Assembly: GCF_000242455.2 (NCBI RefSeq)
Contig: NC_019892.1
Span: 5,280,744 to 5,344,743 of the forward strand
Length of the DNA: 64,000 nt
DNA from: Singulisphaera acidiphila DSM 18658
GTDB lineage: Bacteria > Planctomycetota > Planctomycetia > Isosphaerales > Isosphaeraceae
Direction: 5' to 3'
Shown: piece after piece, positions 8,724 through 18,989 of the stretch
How the letters are laid out: each line of letters opens with the position of its first letter
How positions within the stretch are numbered: the stretch's first letter is position 1
Made by a program: the position numbers and the translations under genes
The notes under the pieces: model-generated
What the model was told of the DNA's origin: nothing
Seen by the model: only the letters and a program-made list of their open reading frames with translations
Database searches by the model: none

Positions 8724-10285
8724 TTGTCCTTACCAAGAACGTTTGCGCAGTAATGCTACTCCAAGCGAAGGTCCAGCTCAGCCCCCTGAACCATCGCTTG
8801 GAGCTTCATCCATCCCCTCCAGATCGTTTGCCATCCCGGCTCACCGTCCCCCTTCCGTCCCAGGAATCCCCCGAGTTTCGCCAACTCCCGAAAAAACTGA
8901 TACGTTCCCCATGGCAACGCCTCAGTCGTTCGCCGAAACGCGCGGAGCACGGCCACATATTTTGGCGGGGCGGCTTCGATCGCCGGCCGTTCCGGTTCCG
9001 ATCGGGCGATCCCTTTCAACTGCAAGAGCCGTACCGCCACCACTGACAGCAGACCCGTCAGCGCCTCCAGCCGATGGCTCGCCTTGAGTTGATGATCGGC
9101 TGCACTGCAACCCGATTTCAACGCTTTGTGCCATTCTTCGATCAGCCATCTCTTTTCATAATAGGAAATGATCCGCAACGCATCCTCAAGGCAGGCCACT
9201 TCCAGAGAAGTGTACAGCACCCATTCGATCGGTTCTTTGACCGAGGCGGGCGGATCGACCTCACGCACACACACCACGTATTGCGCGATCGGTTGCGGAT
9301 CGAGACCCTTCAGCGAGTCCGCGGGCTGCCGCGGTACGAGCATCGTCGCCCGCACGAACGTGACGGTGAGCTTGGCGGTTCGCGCCGGCAATCCGGGACG
9401 AGACCGCAGCTTGAGCGTGAAGCAACCCGCTTGCGGTACCGATTCGAGTTCCTCCTGCAACGGGCGTTCGAGACCATCGGCACCCTGGACGCGTCGGTGC
9501 AGGCTCTTGACCCGTCCGACCCAATCGACGCCCTGACGCTGGGCGCGGCAATAGACCTCGAAATCGTCGGATCCACGGTCCATGACGTGAACCCAGCGTG
9601 TGTTTTGGGGCGGGGAACCGATCAGTTCGATGAGTTTTCCCCAGACCTCCGACTCGCGATCGCGTTTGCGGCGTTGCGTCCGACTCTCCCCCTTGGGAAC
9701 CGGTTTGCGATGAAAGAGAATTTGGCCTGCGAGGCCGTAGACGACCTCGTCCTTGTGGGAGACCATCAATCCGGAGTGGATCATGAAGCCCTGACCCGTG
9801 CCCGTACCAACGGGCCCCACGCCTTGAATCTGTCGGGTGCATCCGAAATCAATCTCGGTGGTGTCGTCAAGGATCAGGGCCATCTCGGGGCTGGTTTCCC
9901 GGATCGAACGCCAATGCGGCTCGGCAATCGCCCGGAAGTTGACGGCCGAGGAGTCGAGCAGGCGATAAGCGGCCCTGAGGTCGTCCCAATTGCCCGTCGC
10001 TTTCGGAAGACTGGCCGAGGAATCCACGGCGATTTGCGTGGCGAGTCGGATCAGCCGCGTTTCTCGGCGTTTGTCGCCCAGATCGGCACCGGCGAAATTG
10101 GCTTGGGCCCAAGCCTCAGGGTCGGTCAGTGTGGGACTCATGATGAGCATCCGAGCAAGCCAGGGTACCTTGCCCCGGGCCGTCAGACCGACGGGTGGGT
10201 CAAGAGAAGCATTGACTATGCCAGATTGCCCGAAAAAAGCAGGGGGAAACTCTGGATTCTGTACGAATGTTCTTGGTAAGGATAA
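8724..10285 (-). mobile_element. IS4-family (IS50/Tn5-like) insertion sequence
   Basis: A 1562-bp element with imperfect inverted repeats. The left end starts TTGTCCTTACCAAGAACG, and the right end read inward starts TTATCCTTACCAAGAACA. An 11-bp direct repeat, GGGTGAAACCC, flanks it. It is inserted in the middle of a REP-like palindrome and carries one intact transposase gene on the minus strand. Confidence 0.92.
8756..10150 (-). CDS. IS4-family (Tn5-like) transposase
   Basis: A 464-residue DDE transposase. The N-terminal region (WAQANFAGADLGDKRRETRL) matches the DNA-binding part of Tn5-type transposases. Catalytic residues are D96 (ILDDTTEID), D191 (VMDRGSDD) and E338. The IS4 signature Y-(2)-R-(3)-E-(6)-K is met exactly by Y331, R334, E338 and K345. 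The length is close to that of Tn5 transposase (476). ATGs at 10150 and 10141 are equally possible starts. There is no frameshift or stop, so it is likely functional. Confidence 0.95.
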   Translation of the reverse strand: MLIMSPTLTDPEAWAQANFAGADLGDKRRETRLIRLATQIAVDSSASLPKATGNWDDLRAAYRLLDSSAVNFRAIAEPHWRSIRETSPEMALILDDTTEIDFGCTRQIQGVGPVGTGTGQGFMIHSGLMVSHKDEVVYGLAGQILFHRKPVPKGESRTQRRKRDRESEVWGKLIELIGSPPQNTRWVHVMDRGSDDFEVYCRAQRQGVDWVGRVKSLHRRVQGADGLERPLQEELESVPQAGCFTLKLRSRPGLPARTAKLTVTFVRATMLVPRQPADSLKGLDPQPIAQYVVCVREVDPPASVKEPIEWVLYTSLEVACLEDALRIISYYEKRWLIEEWHKALKSGCSAADHQLKASHRLEALTGLLSVVAVRLLQLKGIARSEPERPAIEAAPPKYVAVLRAFRRTTEALPWGTYQFFRELAKLGGFLGRKGDGEPGWQTIWRGWMKLQAMVQGAELDLRLE

Positions 10286-10560
10286 GGGTGAAACCCCTGG
10301 AAGAGACGCGACAAATGAGCGCTCCGCAGCCCCGAAGGGGCGACCATCTGAATGAGCCTAACGCTTTTAACGGTCGCCCCTTCGGGGCTGCAATTCATAC
10401 TAATTTGAGTTCATCCTGTTTCCAGGGGTTTCACCCCTGGCTAGAAACGGTCGCCCCTTCGGGGCTGCAATTCATGAAAATTTGAGATTATGTTAATTTT
10501 CAGTGGTTTCGCCCTTGGCTAAGAACGGTCGCCCCTTGGAACGCCAAAGAAACGATTTCC
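10286..10560. repeat. REP-like palindrome cluster
   Basis: At least three copies of the GCAGCCCCGAAGGGGCGACC palindrome and two of CCAGGGGTTTCACCCCTGG alternate in both orientations. The last part (10530-10600) is the uninterrupted equivalent of the site into which the IS5 element at 7643 inserted. The stretch 10600-10770 has no gene and becomes AT-rich just before array 2. Confidence 0.8.
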
Positions 10561-10770
10561 CGAAATCGGACCACCCATCCCCCCAGGAAATGAGGAAGTT
10601 GTTCCGTCAGCGTTCCTCGGGGCTGGCAAAAGCAGTCATGCCCCTGGCGAGCGTTCTCGCCAGCGAGTGGGCCACCCCACGACAAGACGGCCAACAGACG
10701 CAGATTGTCATTAGAAATAGGTGATAGTGAATTTATTGTAATGTATTATGTTTTTATGTGCGTATTAGAT

Positions 10771-13700
10771 CGGAGGCCGTGGAAGACTCCGACGGCCGCC
10801 ACGCACGTGAAGCCTTGGATCTACGCTTCAATGGGGCCACGGCTCGGAAGCCGTGGAAGACGTCCGCAAAGGAGGCTCTTGTAATGGCTCGAATATTGGC
10901 TTCAATGGGGCCACGGCTCGGAAGCCGTGGAAGACCTCGGGGCTGACGCGATTGCGATCAGCGAGGCGACAGCTTCAATGGGGCCACGGCTCGGAAGCCG
11001 TGGAAGACCTGCTTCGATCCTGGGCACTTACCCTGCGGCCCTCCGCTTCAATGGGGCCACGGCTCGGAAGCCGTGGAAGACCCAACAGCGCCGTCGACCC
11101 GAACCGACTTCACCGGCGCTTCAATGGGGCCACGGCTCGGAAGCCGTGGAAGATATCATTATGTAGTTGTAATAACGCAATAAGATAAGAGCTTCAATGG
11201 GGCCACGGCTCGGAAGCCGTGGAAGACTTGTCGAAATCAGGTCGACATGGCGAATCCGGGTGTAGCTTCAATGGGGCCACGGCTCGGAAGCCGTGGAAGA
11301 CATTCGCTGATGGCTCAACAGCCTATACGGTGAATGGCGCTTCAATGGGGCCACGGCTCGGAAGCCGTGGAAGACATGGTGTCCTGGGTTCACTCGATCA
11401 AGGAGGGCCTCGCTTCAATGGGGCCACGGCTCGGAAGCCGTGGAAGACGGCCGGCACGGCCGCAGTGTCAACAAGCAAGCTGGGCTTCAATGGGGCCACG
11501 GCTCGGAAGCCGTGGAAGACCCCAGTGCCCTCGGGGATCTTCTCATTGACCCCAAGTTCTTCAATGGGGCCACGGCTCGGAAGCCGTGGAAGACTCAGTT
11601 TAAACAAGACCTCATCACCTGTGATGATGAGTCTTCAATGGGGCCACGGCTCGGAAGCCGTGGAAGACGCAATGGATCCCAATCCCCGGCCGATCGTCGA
11701 GCCGTCTTCAATGGGGCCACGGCTCGGAAGCCGTGGAAGACCGTGCCACGGGGCCAAACGAAGAGGGCAGAAGAGATTCTTCAATGGGGCCACGGCTCGG
11801 AAGCCGTGGAAGACGTCGAACTCGCCGCGCAGCGCCGAGGAGATCGCCGTTCTTCAATGGGGCCACGGCTCGGAAGCCGTGGAAGACGGTGTCGCCCCGA
11901 AACATCGGGGAAGCTGTTGCGGCTTCAATGGGGCCACGGCTCGGAAGCCGTGGAAGACTTCGAGAAGACGATCGAATGCTACGTCAACGGCGAGCTTCAA
12001 TGGGGCCACGGCTCGGAAGCCGTGGAAGACGATCGACCTGGATTTCACTGCTTCGGCATTGATCGTGCTTCAATGGGGCCACGGCTCGGAAGCCGTGGAA
12101 GACTTTATCGTCCAGGAAGCGTTCTCGGCAATGGAGTGGCTTCAATGGGGCCACGGCTCGGAAGCCGTGGAAGACGGATCGAGACCAGGGCACCACGCGA
12201 CTTCGGACCAGCTTCAATGGGGCCACGGCTCGGAAGCCGTGGAAGACAGCGGCTTGCGGAATTCGCACACTCTCGCAATCACCGGCTTCAATGGGGCCAC
12301 GGCTCGGAAGCCGTGGAAGACGCGCCCAGGGGCACGGTGACCGGACCAGGCCAAGCTTGCTTCAATGGGGCCACGGCTCGGAAGCCGTGGAAGACGCCCG
12401 ACGTGCGTGAGTTCGCTCACGCCTGAGATCCGCTTCAATGGGGCCACGGCTCGGAAGCCGTGGAAGACGTCCTACAGTGGCGCGATTACCGTCACTGACT
12501 TCCCCGCTTCAATGGGGCCACGGCTCGGAAGCCGTGGAAGACTTCACTTGGGAGAGAGAGGACGGGGCCGAAATCTCGATCGCTTCAATGGGGCCACGGC
12601 TCGGAAGCCGTGGAAGACAGTATCCAGCCTCGCGTTAGAGCGACGGCAGAGAAGCTTCAATGGGGCCACGGCTCGGAAGCCGTGGAAGACCAAGGGCTCA
12701 AATCAGGCTAAATTTGACTGCCTGCGGGCTTCAATGGGGCCACGGCTCGGAAGCCGTGGAAGACCCTGCTCTCCGCGATCGCTGGCGCCACCAGCGAGGA
12801 GCTTCAATGGGGCCACGGCTCGGAAGCCGTGGAAGACGATAACAAGTGCGGGCCGAGTGACTTTCCGAGTGACGCTTCAATGGGGCCACGGCTCGGAAGC
12901 CGTGGAAGACCCGCGAGCTGGCTCGAACGCGGGCGGCCATGGAAGCGCTTCAATGGGGCCACGGCTCGGAAGCCGTGGAAGACCTGCCGTCCGTGGTCGT
13001 CGACGCCGGCCAGTTCGGGCTTCAATGGGGCCACGGCTCGGAAGCCGTGGAAGACGGGACGATCGAGGCAGTCGCGAAGCGGCTGTGATCGGCTTCAATG
13101 GGGCCACGGCTCGGAAGCCGTGGAAGACTGGGGGATGGATGTTAACAATCAAGTAATCATGGGAGCTTCAATGGGGCCACGGCTCGGAAGCCGTGGAAGA
13201 CGAGAAACCCCCAAGGATTCTTAGAATGTTAAAATGTAGCTTCAATGGGGCCACGGCTCGGAAGCCGTGGAAGACGGAAAAACCCTAGGCGAACAGGTAG
13301 CTGCAGCGCTCGCTTCAATGGGGCCACGGCTCGGAAGCCGTGGAAGACTTGATCCGTCCAAGGCCAAGCAGATGCAGAGCTATGCCGCTTCAATGGGGCC
13401 ACGGCTCGGAAGCCGTGGAAGACAAGGACTAGCCCGGTCTTACATCGACAAGGGGCAAGGCTTCAATGGGGCCACGGCTCGGAAGCCGTGGAAGACGATC
13501 CGAGATGGAATTCGGTGACTGCGGCTGCGGAATGCTTCAATGGGGCCACGGCTCGGAAGCCGTGGAAGACATTGCGATTAGAGCCGCGCTTGACGGCCGC
13601 GAACTGCTTCAATGGGGCCACGGCTCGGAAGCCGTGGAAGACAACCTTCCGGTCGTTGAGAATTTCGGAGTACAACTTGCTTCAATGGGGCCACGGCTCG

Positions 13701-16301
13701 GAAGCCGTGGAAGACGTTGCCGACACCTCCGAGGGCTTTAAGAAACTCCTCGAGCTTCAATGGGGCCACGGCTCGGAAGCCGTGGAAGACCTGGATGCCG
13801 ACGCCGGGCGAACGGCACACCGACTAGCTTCAATGGGGCCACGGCTCGGAAGCCGTGGAAGACGACCCCGAGATCGGTCGGTACTACGCGGTCAGCTATG
13901 CTTCAATGGGGCCACGGCTCGGAAGCCGTGGAAGACCGCCGATCGTGCTGGAGTGTTTGCGCGAACAGGAAGTGCTTCAATGGGGCCACGGCTCGGAAGC
14001 CGTGGAAGACACAGCCCCAATCCAAATCGCGGTCCCCAAGGGATCAGCTTCAATGGGGCCACGGCTCGGAAGCCGTGGAAGACGGCGGGAGTGACGTCGC
14101 TGTGTGGGTCGAGGACGAGCTTCAATGGGGCCACGGCTCGGAAGCCGTGGAAGACTTGGCCGGTCGAAACTCGACGCCCACAGACTCTCTACCGGCTTCA
14201 ATGGGGCCACGGCTCGGAAGCCGTGGAAGACGTGAATCGCACACTCGTCCCGACGGCCCAGATCGTGGCTTCAATGGGGCCACGGCTCGGAAGCCGTGGA
14301 AGACCTCGAGGCGGCCCGCGTGCCGATCTCCGCTGTCCGGATGGCTTCAATGGGGCCACGGCTCGGAAGCCGTGGAAGACTCAACTAATTTGACTACAAA
14401 TTTATGGGGAATTCGCAGCTTCAATGGGGCCACGGCTCGGAAGCCGTGGAAGACGGGGCTGATTCGTCGGGTACGAAGTAGGGGACCGACGCTTCAATGG
14501 GGCCACGGCTCGGAAGCCGTGGAAGACCCGATTACCGGTCAAAAGACCAGGCAGGGCACCGGAAGCTTCAATGGGGCCACGGCTCGGAAGCCGTGGAAGA
14601 CATCGGACCCGGTATACACGTTGACCATGTGCGGTGGGGCTTCAATGGGGCCACGGCTCGGAAGCCGTGGAAGACCGGAACAACCCGGCCCACGGCCAGA
14701 ACGGCAAGCCCGCTTCAATGGGGCCACGGCTCGGAAGCCGTGGAAGACGTGTGACCACGGAACGGAGTCGTTCGGGACGGGCGAGAGCTTCAATGGGGCC
14801 ACGGCTCGGAAGCCGTGGAAGACCGCCGATCGTGCTGGAGTGTTTGCGCGAACAGGAAGTGCTTCAATGGGGCCACGGCTCGGAAGCCGTGGAAGACACA
14901 GCCCCAATCCAAATCGCGGTCCCCAAGGGATCAGCTTCAATGGGGCCACGGCTCGGAAGCCGTGGAAGACTTGATGAGCCGTCGTAAGACATGATCGCCC
15001 GATTTAGTGCTTCAATGGGGCCACGGCTCGGAAGCCGTGGAAGACTACTCTTGCTGAAATCGCCCGGCTTGGGCAGGTCTCTGCTTCAATGGGGCCACGG
15101 CTCGGAAGCCGTGGAAGACGTCGCGGCCGGGATGCACGTCGCCGCCGGGATGCCGAGCTTCAATGGGGCCACGGCTCGGAAGCCGTGGAAGACGCGAAGG
15201 CGTCATGAGCAACGGACTGGCGACACGAGAGACGCTTCAATGGGGCCACGGCTCGGAAGCCGTGGAAGACCCCGCAGTACTTGCGGCAAGGGCGAGGTCG
15301 GCCTTTGCTTCAATGGGGCCACGGCTCGGAAGCCGTGGAAGACACCCCCGAGGCCGTGGTCGGGGTGTTCGACACTGAGGGCTTCAATGGGGCCACGGCT
15401 CGGAAGCCGTGGAAGACGGACTGGGACGAAGGTGACGACACTTGCACGAGCAAGCTTCAATGGGGCCACGGCTCGGAAGCCGTGGAAGACTCGCCTTGCC
15501 GGCCGCTCCTGATCCTGCGCCTCCCGAGCTTCAATGGGGCCACGGCTCGGAAGCCGTGGAAGACGTGTTGGTTCCCGAAGGGGTTCCGGCGTCCCCTTCG
15601 CTTCAATGGGGCCACGGCTCGGAAGCCGTGGAAGACCCGGGTGGGCCCGGAAGGGAACAAGAGAACAGCAACCCCGCTTCAATGGGGCCACGGCTCGGAA
15701 GCCGTGGAAGACTTCACCGGATGAGGTCGCTCGGAATCGGCGGCCACATGCTTCAATGGGGCCACGGCTCGGAAGCCGTGGAAGACGCCTCGGCGAGCAG
15801 TTCCTGCCGGGCAGCACCTTCGGGCTTCAATGGGGCCACGGCTCGGAAGCCGTGGAAGACGCCAGGTCGCGGAGGGGCGCATTGTGGTGACGACCGATGG
15901 CGCTTCAATGGGGCCACGGCTCGGAAGCCGTGGAAGACGCCAACGGCTATGTGGCCGGTTCGACATACCAGGTTGCTTCAATGGGGCCACGGCTCGGAAG
16001 CCGTGGAAGACCGGGACAGTAGTGGCAGGACCGGCTTTCCCCAGGGTGCTTCAATGGGGCCACGGCTCGGAAGCCGTGGAAGACGAGCGGGCGAATCTAT
16101 TTCCCTAACAAGGTAGCGAAGCTTCAATGGGGCCACGGCTCGGAAGCCGTGGAAGACGGGACGCCACCTGGGACGCCACCGAGGCCGCAAAGGCTTCAAT
16201 GGGGCCACGGCTCGGAAGCCGTGGAAGACGCGGCGTTCTCGATGGTTTGCAGCCCAGACGCCACGCTTCAATGGGGCCACGGCTCGGAAGCCGTGGAAGA
16301 C
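10771..16301 (-). CRISPR. CRISPR array 2 (about 75 full repeats)
   Basis: About 75 repeats of 37 bases run from 10825 to 16301 at a period of 72-77. The repeat differs from that of array 1 at two paired stem positions (CCACGGCT/AGCCGTGG here). The leader-distal left end carries a half repeat (10771-10787) and a repeat ending GAAGAT (11118-11154), showing decay at the old end. Five consecutive repeats (starting near 11559, 11632, 11705, 11778 and 11850) have T instead of G as first base. A two-spacer block at 13937-14047 recurs at 14824-14934. The leader is at 16302. Apparent ORFs inside are artefacts of the repeat period. Confidence 0.98.
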
Positions 16302-16790
16302 GGCCGGCGATCGATCCTCTTGGGGGAAAGGGGGTTAACCACGATCCCGCGAGAGGTGGCTTCGAATGGCTCGATCACTCGGGCATGTTGATAAGTCACG
16401 TTGCCCGAACGGCTTTTGGGGAACCGGTTTCGGGCACGCGAGAGGGGGTTGACGGTGATTTTTGATCTAACTCCTGATTGTCAAAGAGCTTGACGCTGAT
16501 TGGTGCGAAGGGGCCGATTTCATGACCCATGTGCTCGCGGCTGTCGGCCTTGCAAATAAGGACTGCGCTGGGGCCCTTGGGGGGCGCTCCCAGGTGCGGC
16601 CAGACGCTGAGGCACCCATGAGTCGTGAGTCGATGCGACTGAGGTTCGCCGAGGCTGGCCGGATGGTGGCCGGGCTTTGCTTCTCCCCCCTCCGATCCTG
16701 GTCGAAGATTCGTCCTTGCCGTCACGAAGGAGTATCTTCTCCGCCCGTGACCCACGTCAAGGTTTTCCGGATCAATGAGAGGTGATTGGG
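16302..16790 (-). promoter_or_regulatory. CRISPR leader of array 2
   Basis: Nearly the same sequence as 1300-1790, including the TTGACA-like box (plus-strand tgtcaa at 16479-16484). Similarity to the array 1 flank continues to about 16855. It then skips the GNAT gene and resumes (GCGGATCGGCTCGAAGGGT) at about 16895, up to and including the MITE-like palindrome at 16973. Confidence 0.85.
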
Positions 16791-16972
16791 GCACGCGTGA
16801 CGGCTGTTTCCGTCTCTTGTGGTGATTCTGTTCGGATCCAAGATACCTGGCAATGATGGGCTGCTTGATTCACCGCGATCGGTCGGGAGGCGTTCGCGGA
16901 TCGGCTCGAAGGGTTTTGCCGAACGACTTCCGTGCAAGCTAAGGGCAAACGCTTGGGAATGGGAGGGGATTG

Positions 16973-17078
16973 AACCACGAACGAAACGAATGACACGAAT
17001 AAGAATAAAAATTGTGATTATTGATTAGGGTGATTTTTTTTGATTTTTCATTCGTGTGATTTGTGTCATTCGTGGTTA
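16973..17078. repeat. MITE-like palindromic element, family A copy 3
   Basis: The arms begin GAACCACGAACGAAACGAAT and end in the reverse complement at TCATTCGTGGTT. It occupies the same position relative to the array leader as copy 1 does at array 1. Confidence 0.85.
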
Positions 17079-17282
17079 TGTTTCCTCGTTTTTTGAGGGG
17101 CGCTTCGCTCGACTGCTTCGCGGATTGCATCGGTGACCGGTCGGCCGCTTGAGGCCGTTGCGTGCAACCAGAAAGGGCGGGCTCGGTCGGTTTTGATGGG
17201 CGGCCTGGACGACGAAAGGTCCGGGTCGCCCGAGAGAAGGCAGGGGGGGACTCTTCCTTCGGCTGGAGGGGAGGGGTTGTGC

Positions 17283-18557
17283 TTAGAAAGCGGCAGGCTT
17301 GGGAATTGGCTCGGTGGTTTGGACAACCGGGGGCTTCGCGACGCCGGATTGCCGTTTGAAGATGAATGTTGGGCTTTGGGGAGTCGTTCTCTCAAGCACA
17401 CCACAAAGCTCCCAGCCCTCATTGCCGAGACGATTGAACTCGCCGATGTTCTCGCCGACTTGGGTTCGATACTCCCACCGCGGACGAGGAGAGAGCGGGG
17501 GGACCTGCTGGGCGAGCGGTTGGTCCAGGTCCTGTGCTGGAGAGTACGGTGGAAGTGGAGTGAGGGGCGCGGCCGGTGGGGTTGGTGGGACCGGCGGGAC
17601 CGGTGTAGCCGGCGCGACCGGCACGGCCGGCGGGATTGGAGCACCGGACCCGAACTGCGCACCCCACGTTTGATGCAAGAATAGTCCCGTTCCGATTGTG
17701 AGGGCTCCTGCTGTCGACAGGAGGCCTGCGACCAGTTTCAGCTTGGCGATACGCATGTTCCTGATTCCCCTTTCCGCTAAGGTAATCACCGATGCCGAGA
17801 CCGTCCCGGCCTGGATCGTTGCCTGAGTTCCCGCGAACCACGAGGCTGCGCGGATTGTGGACTCTCCGAGGGTGGTTGGGACCACCACGAATGCGGCGGC
17901 TTCGGAAGAGGCCAGGGCCATCGCGGCCAACGGGGCCACTCCGCGCCGGATGAGTTGGGGGCCCAATTGGGCGCGTGCCTTGGCCAGCCGGGTCTTGACG
18001 GTCCCGACCGGCCAGCCGAGCTGGGCGGCGGCCTCCTCGCAGGTGCGGCCCTCGAGGTAGCAGAGGACGATCGCCTCCCGAAGGCGTTCCGGGAGCCGGC
18101 CGATCTCCTCGTCCACGACTCCGCCCAGGTCGTCGCTCTCGGCCGGTGTCACGGGTTCCGCCCTCTGCTGCAACTCCGCCGCTTTCCGTTCGTGCGCCTG
18201 CCGTCGGGCCGTGGCGGAGCGTGCCTCGGCCGCGACCCGGAGGGCGACTCCGTGGAGCCAACTGCCGACCGAGTTCCGCCGTTGGATCGAACCGGCCTTG
18301 CGCGCCAGGACGAGGAATGTGGCCTGGAAGGCGTCCTCCGCGTCGTGGGCGTCACAGAGAATGCGCCGGCAGACCCGAAGCACCATCGGGCCGTGGCGCT
18401 CGACCAGCGTTGCGAACGCCCGTTCCGCGTCTTCTTCATCGCCCCTGGTTGTGAACCGCTCGAGCAACTGCCCGTCGCTCAGCCCGGCAAGCAGCGTTCC
18501 GGAGCGGAAGAGCGCGTGGAGCTGCCGTTGGACTTCGCCGCGTTGCACTGGTCGCAC
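17283..18557 (-). CDS. ECF sigma-70 factor with transmembrane segment and DUF4177-like C-terminus
   Basis: A 424-residue protein. Residues 45-115 are sigma region 2 (ERAFATLVERHGPMVLRVCR, HDAEDAFQATFLVLARKAGS). Residues 150-200 are region 4 (LPERLREAIVLCYLEGRTCEEA, then W-P-V-G-T-V-K-T-R). A hydrophobic segment (LKLVAGLLSTAGALTIGTGL) at about 270-295 and a Pro-rich linker follow. The last 60 residues (PRWEYRTQVGENIGEF, NEGWELCGVLE, FIFKR) resemble DUF4177. Planctomycete ECF factors with long C-terminal tails are known, and the tail is thought to replace a separate anti-sigma factor. The membrane segment suggests that this factor is held at the membrane, with the DUF4177-like part on the outside. 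It has no neighbour in an operon. Confidence 0.9.
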   Translation of the reverse strand: MRPVQRGEVQRQLHALFRSGTLLAGLSDGQLLERFTTRGDEEDAERAFATLVERHGPMVLRVCRRILCDAHDAEDAFQATFLVLARKAGSIQRRNSVGSWLHGVALRVAAEARSATARRQAHERKAAELQQRAEPVTPAESDDLGGVVDEEIGRLPERLREAIVLCYLEGRTCEEAAAQLGWPVGTVKTRLAKARAQLGPQLIRRGVAPLAAMALASSEAAAFVVVPTTLGESTIRAASWFAGTQATIQAGTVSASVITLAERGIRNMRIAKLKLVAGLLSTAGALTIGTGLFLHQTWGAQFGSGAPIPPAVPVAPATPVPPVPPTPPAAPLTPLPPYSPAQDLDQPLAQQVPPLSPRPRWEYRTQVGENIGEFNRLGNEGWELCGVLERTTPQSPTFIFKRQSGVAKPPVVQTTEPIPKPAAF

Positions 18558-18731
18558 GAACAGACCCTCAAGGACTCAGGAAAGTCTTCAATGTAGTGGG
18601 TCGAGATGGCCTGGCGGTTTTGAAAATCGCCGCCACTTCGCATTTTCCGGAAAAAAAAGGGCGAGTCGGTGTCGGTCAACCGTCCAAGCGATCTCAAAGG
18701 GAGCGGAGAGACGACTCCAAGAAGAGGGGAA

Positions 18732-18845
18732 TTTAACCACGAATGACACAAATGACACGAATTAAAAAGCAATATAATTTGGTGATTTTAAATCATTGAT
18801 TTTATTTGTGTCATTCGTGTCATTCGTGTCATTCGTGGTTAAATT
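18732..18845. repeat. MITE-like palindromic element, family A copy 4
   Basis: Starts TTTAACCACGAATGACACAA and ends in the complementary TCATTCGTGGTTAAA. The right arm has an extra GTGTCATTC unit compared with the other copies. It lies between the sigma factor and the kinase remnant. Confidence 0.85.
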
Positions 18846-18989
18846 TTTTCCCGTTCCCTACCGTTTGTTTGTGAGTATCCGCTGGCGAGCCCTGAATTTT
18901 TTTCGGGTTGAATTTTCTCGATGCCGTGCTGCATGCAAACCACTATAATCAAGCAGATGGCAGAAATCGCATCGGCATTTTGAATTCTC

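Noticed and set aside
9074..10279. 401-codon plus-strand ORF across the IS4 element
   Set aside because: Antisense to the intact Tn5-like transposase, which has all catalytic residues.
10758..16391. Long ORFs of up to 404 codons across array 2
   Set aside because: Same artefact: open only because repeat and spacers lack stops. No ribosome sites.
18890..18960. TATAAT near 18950 as promoter of the kinase remnant
   Set aside because: No -35 box at proper spacing. The gene is decayed.
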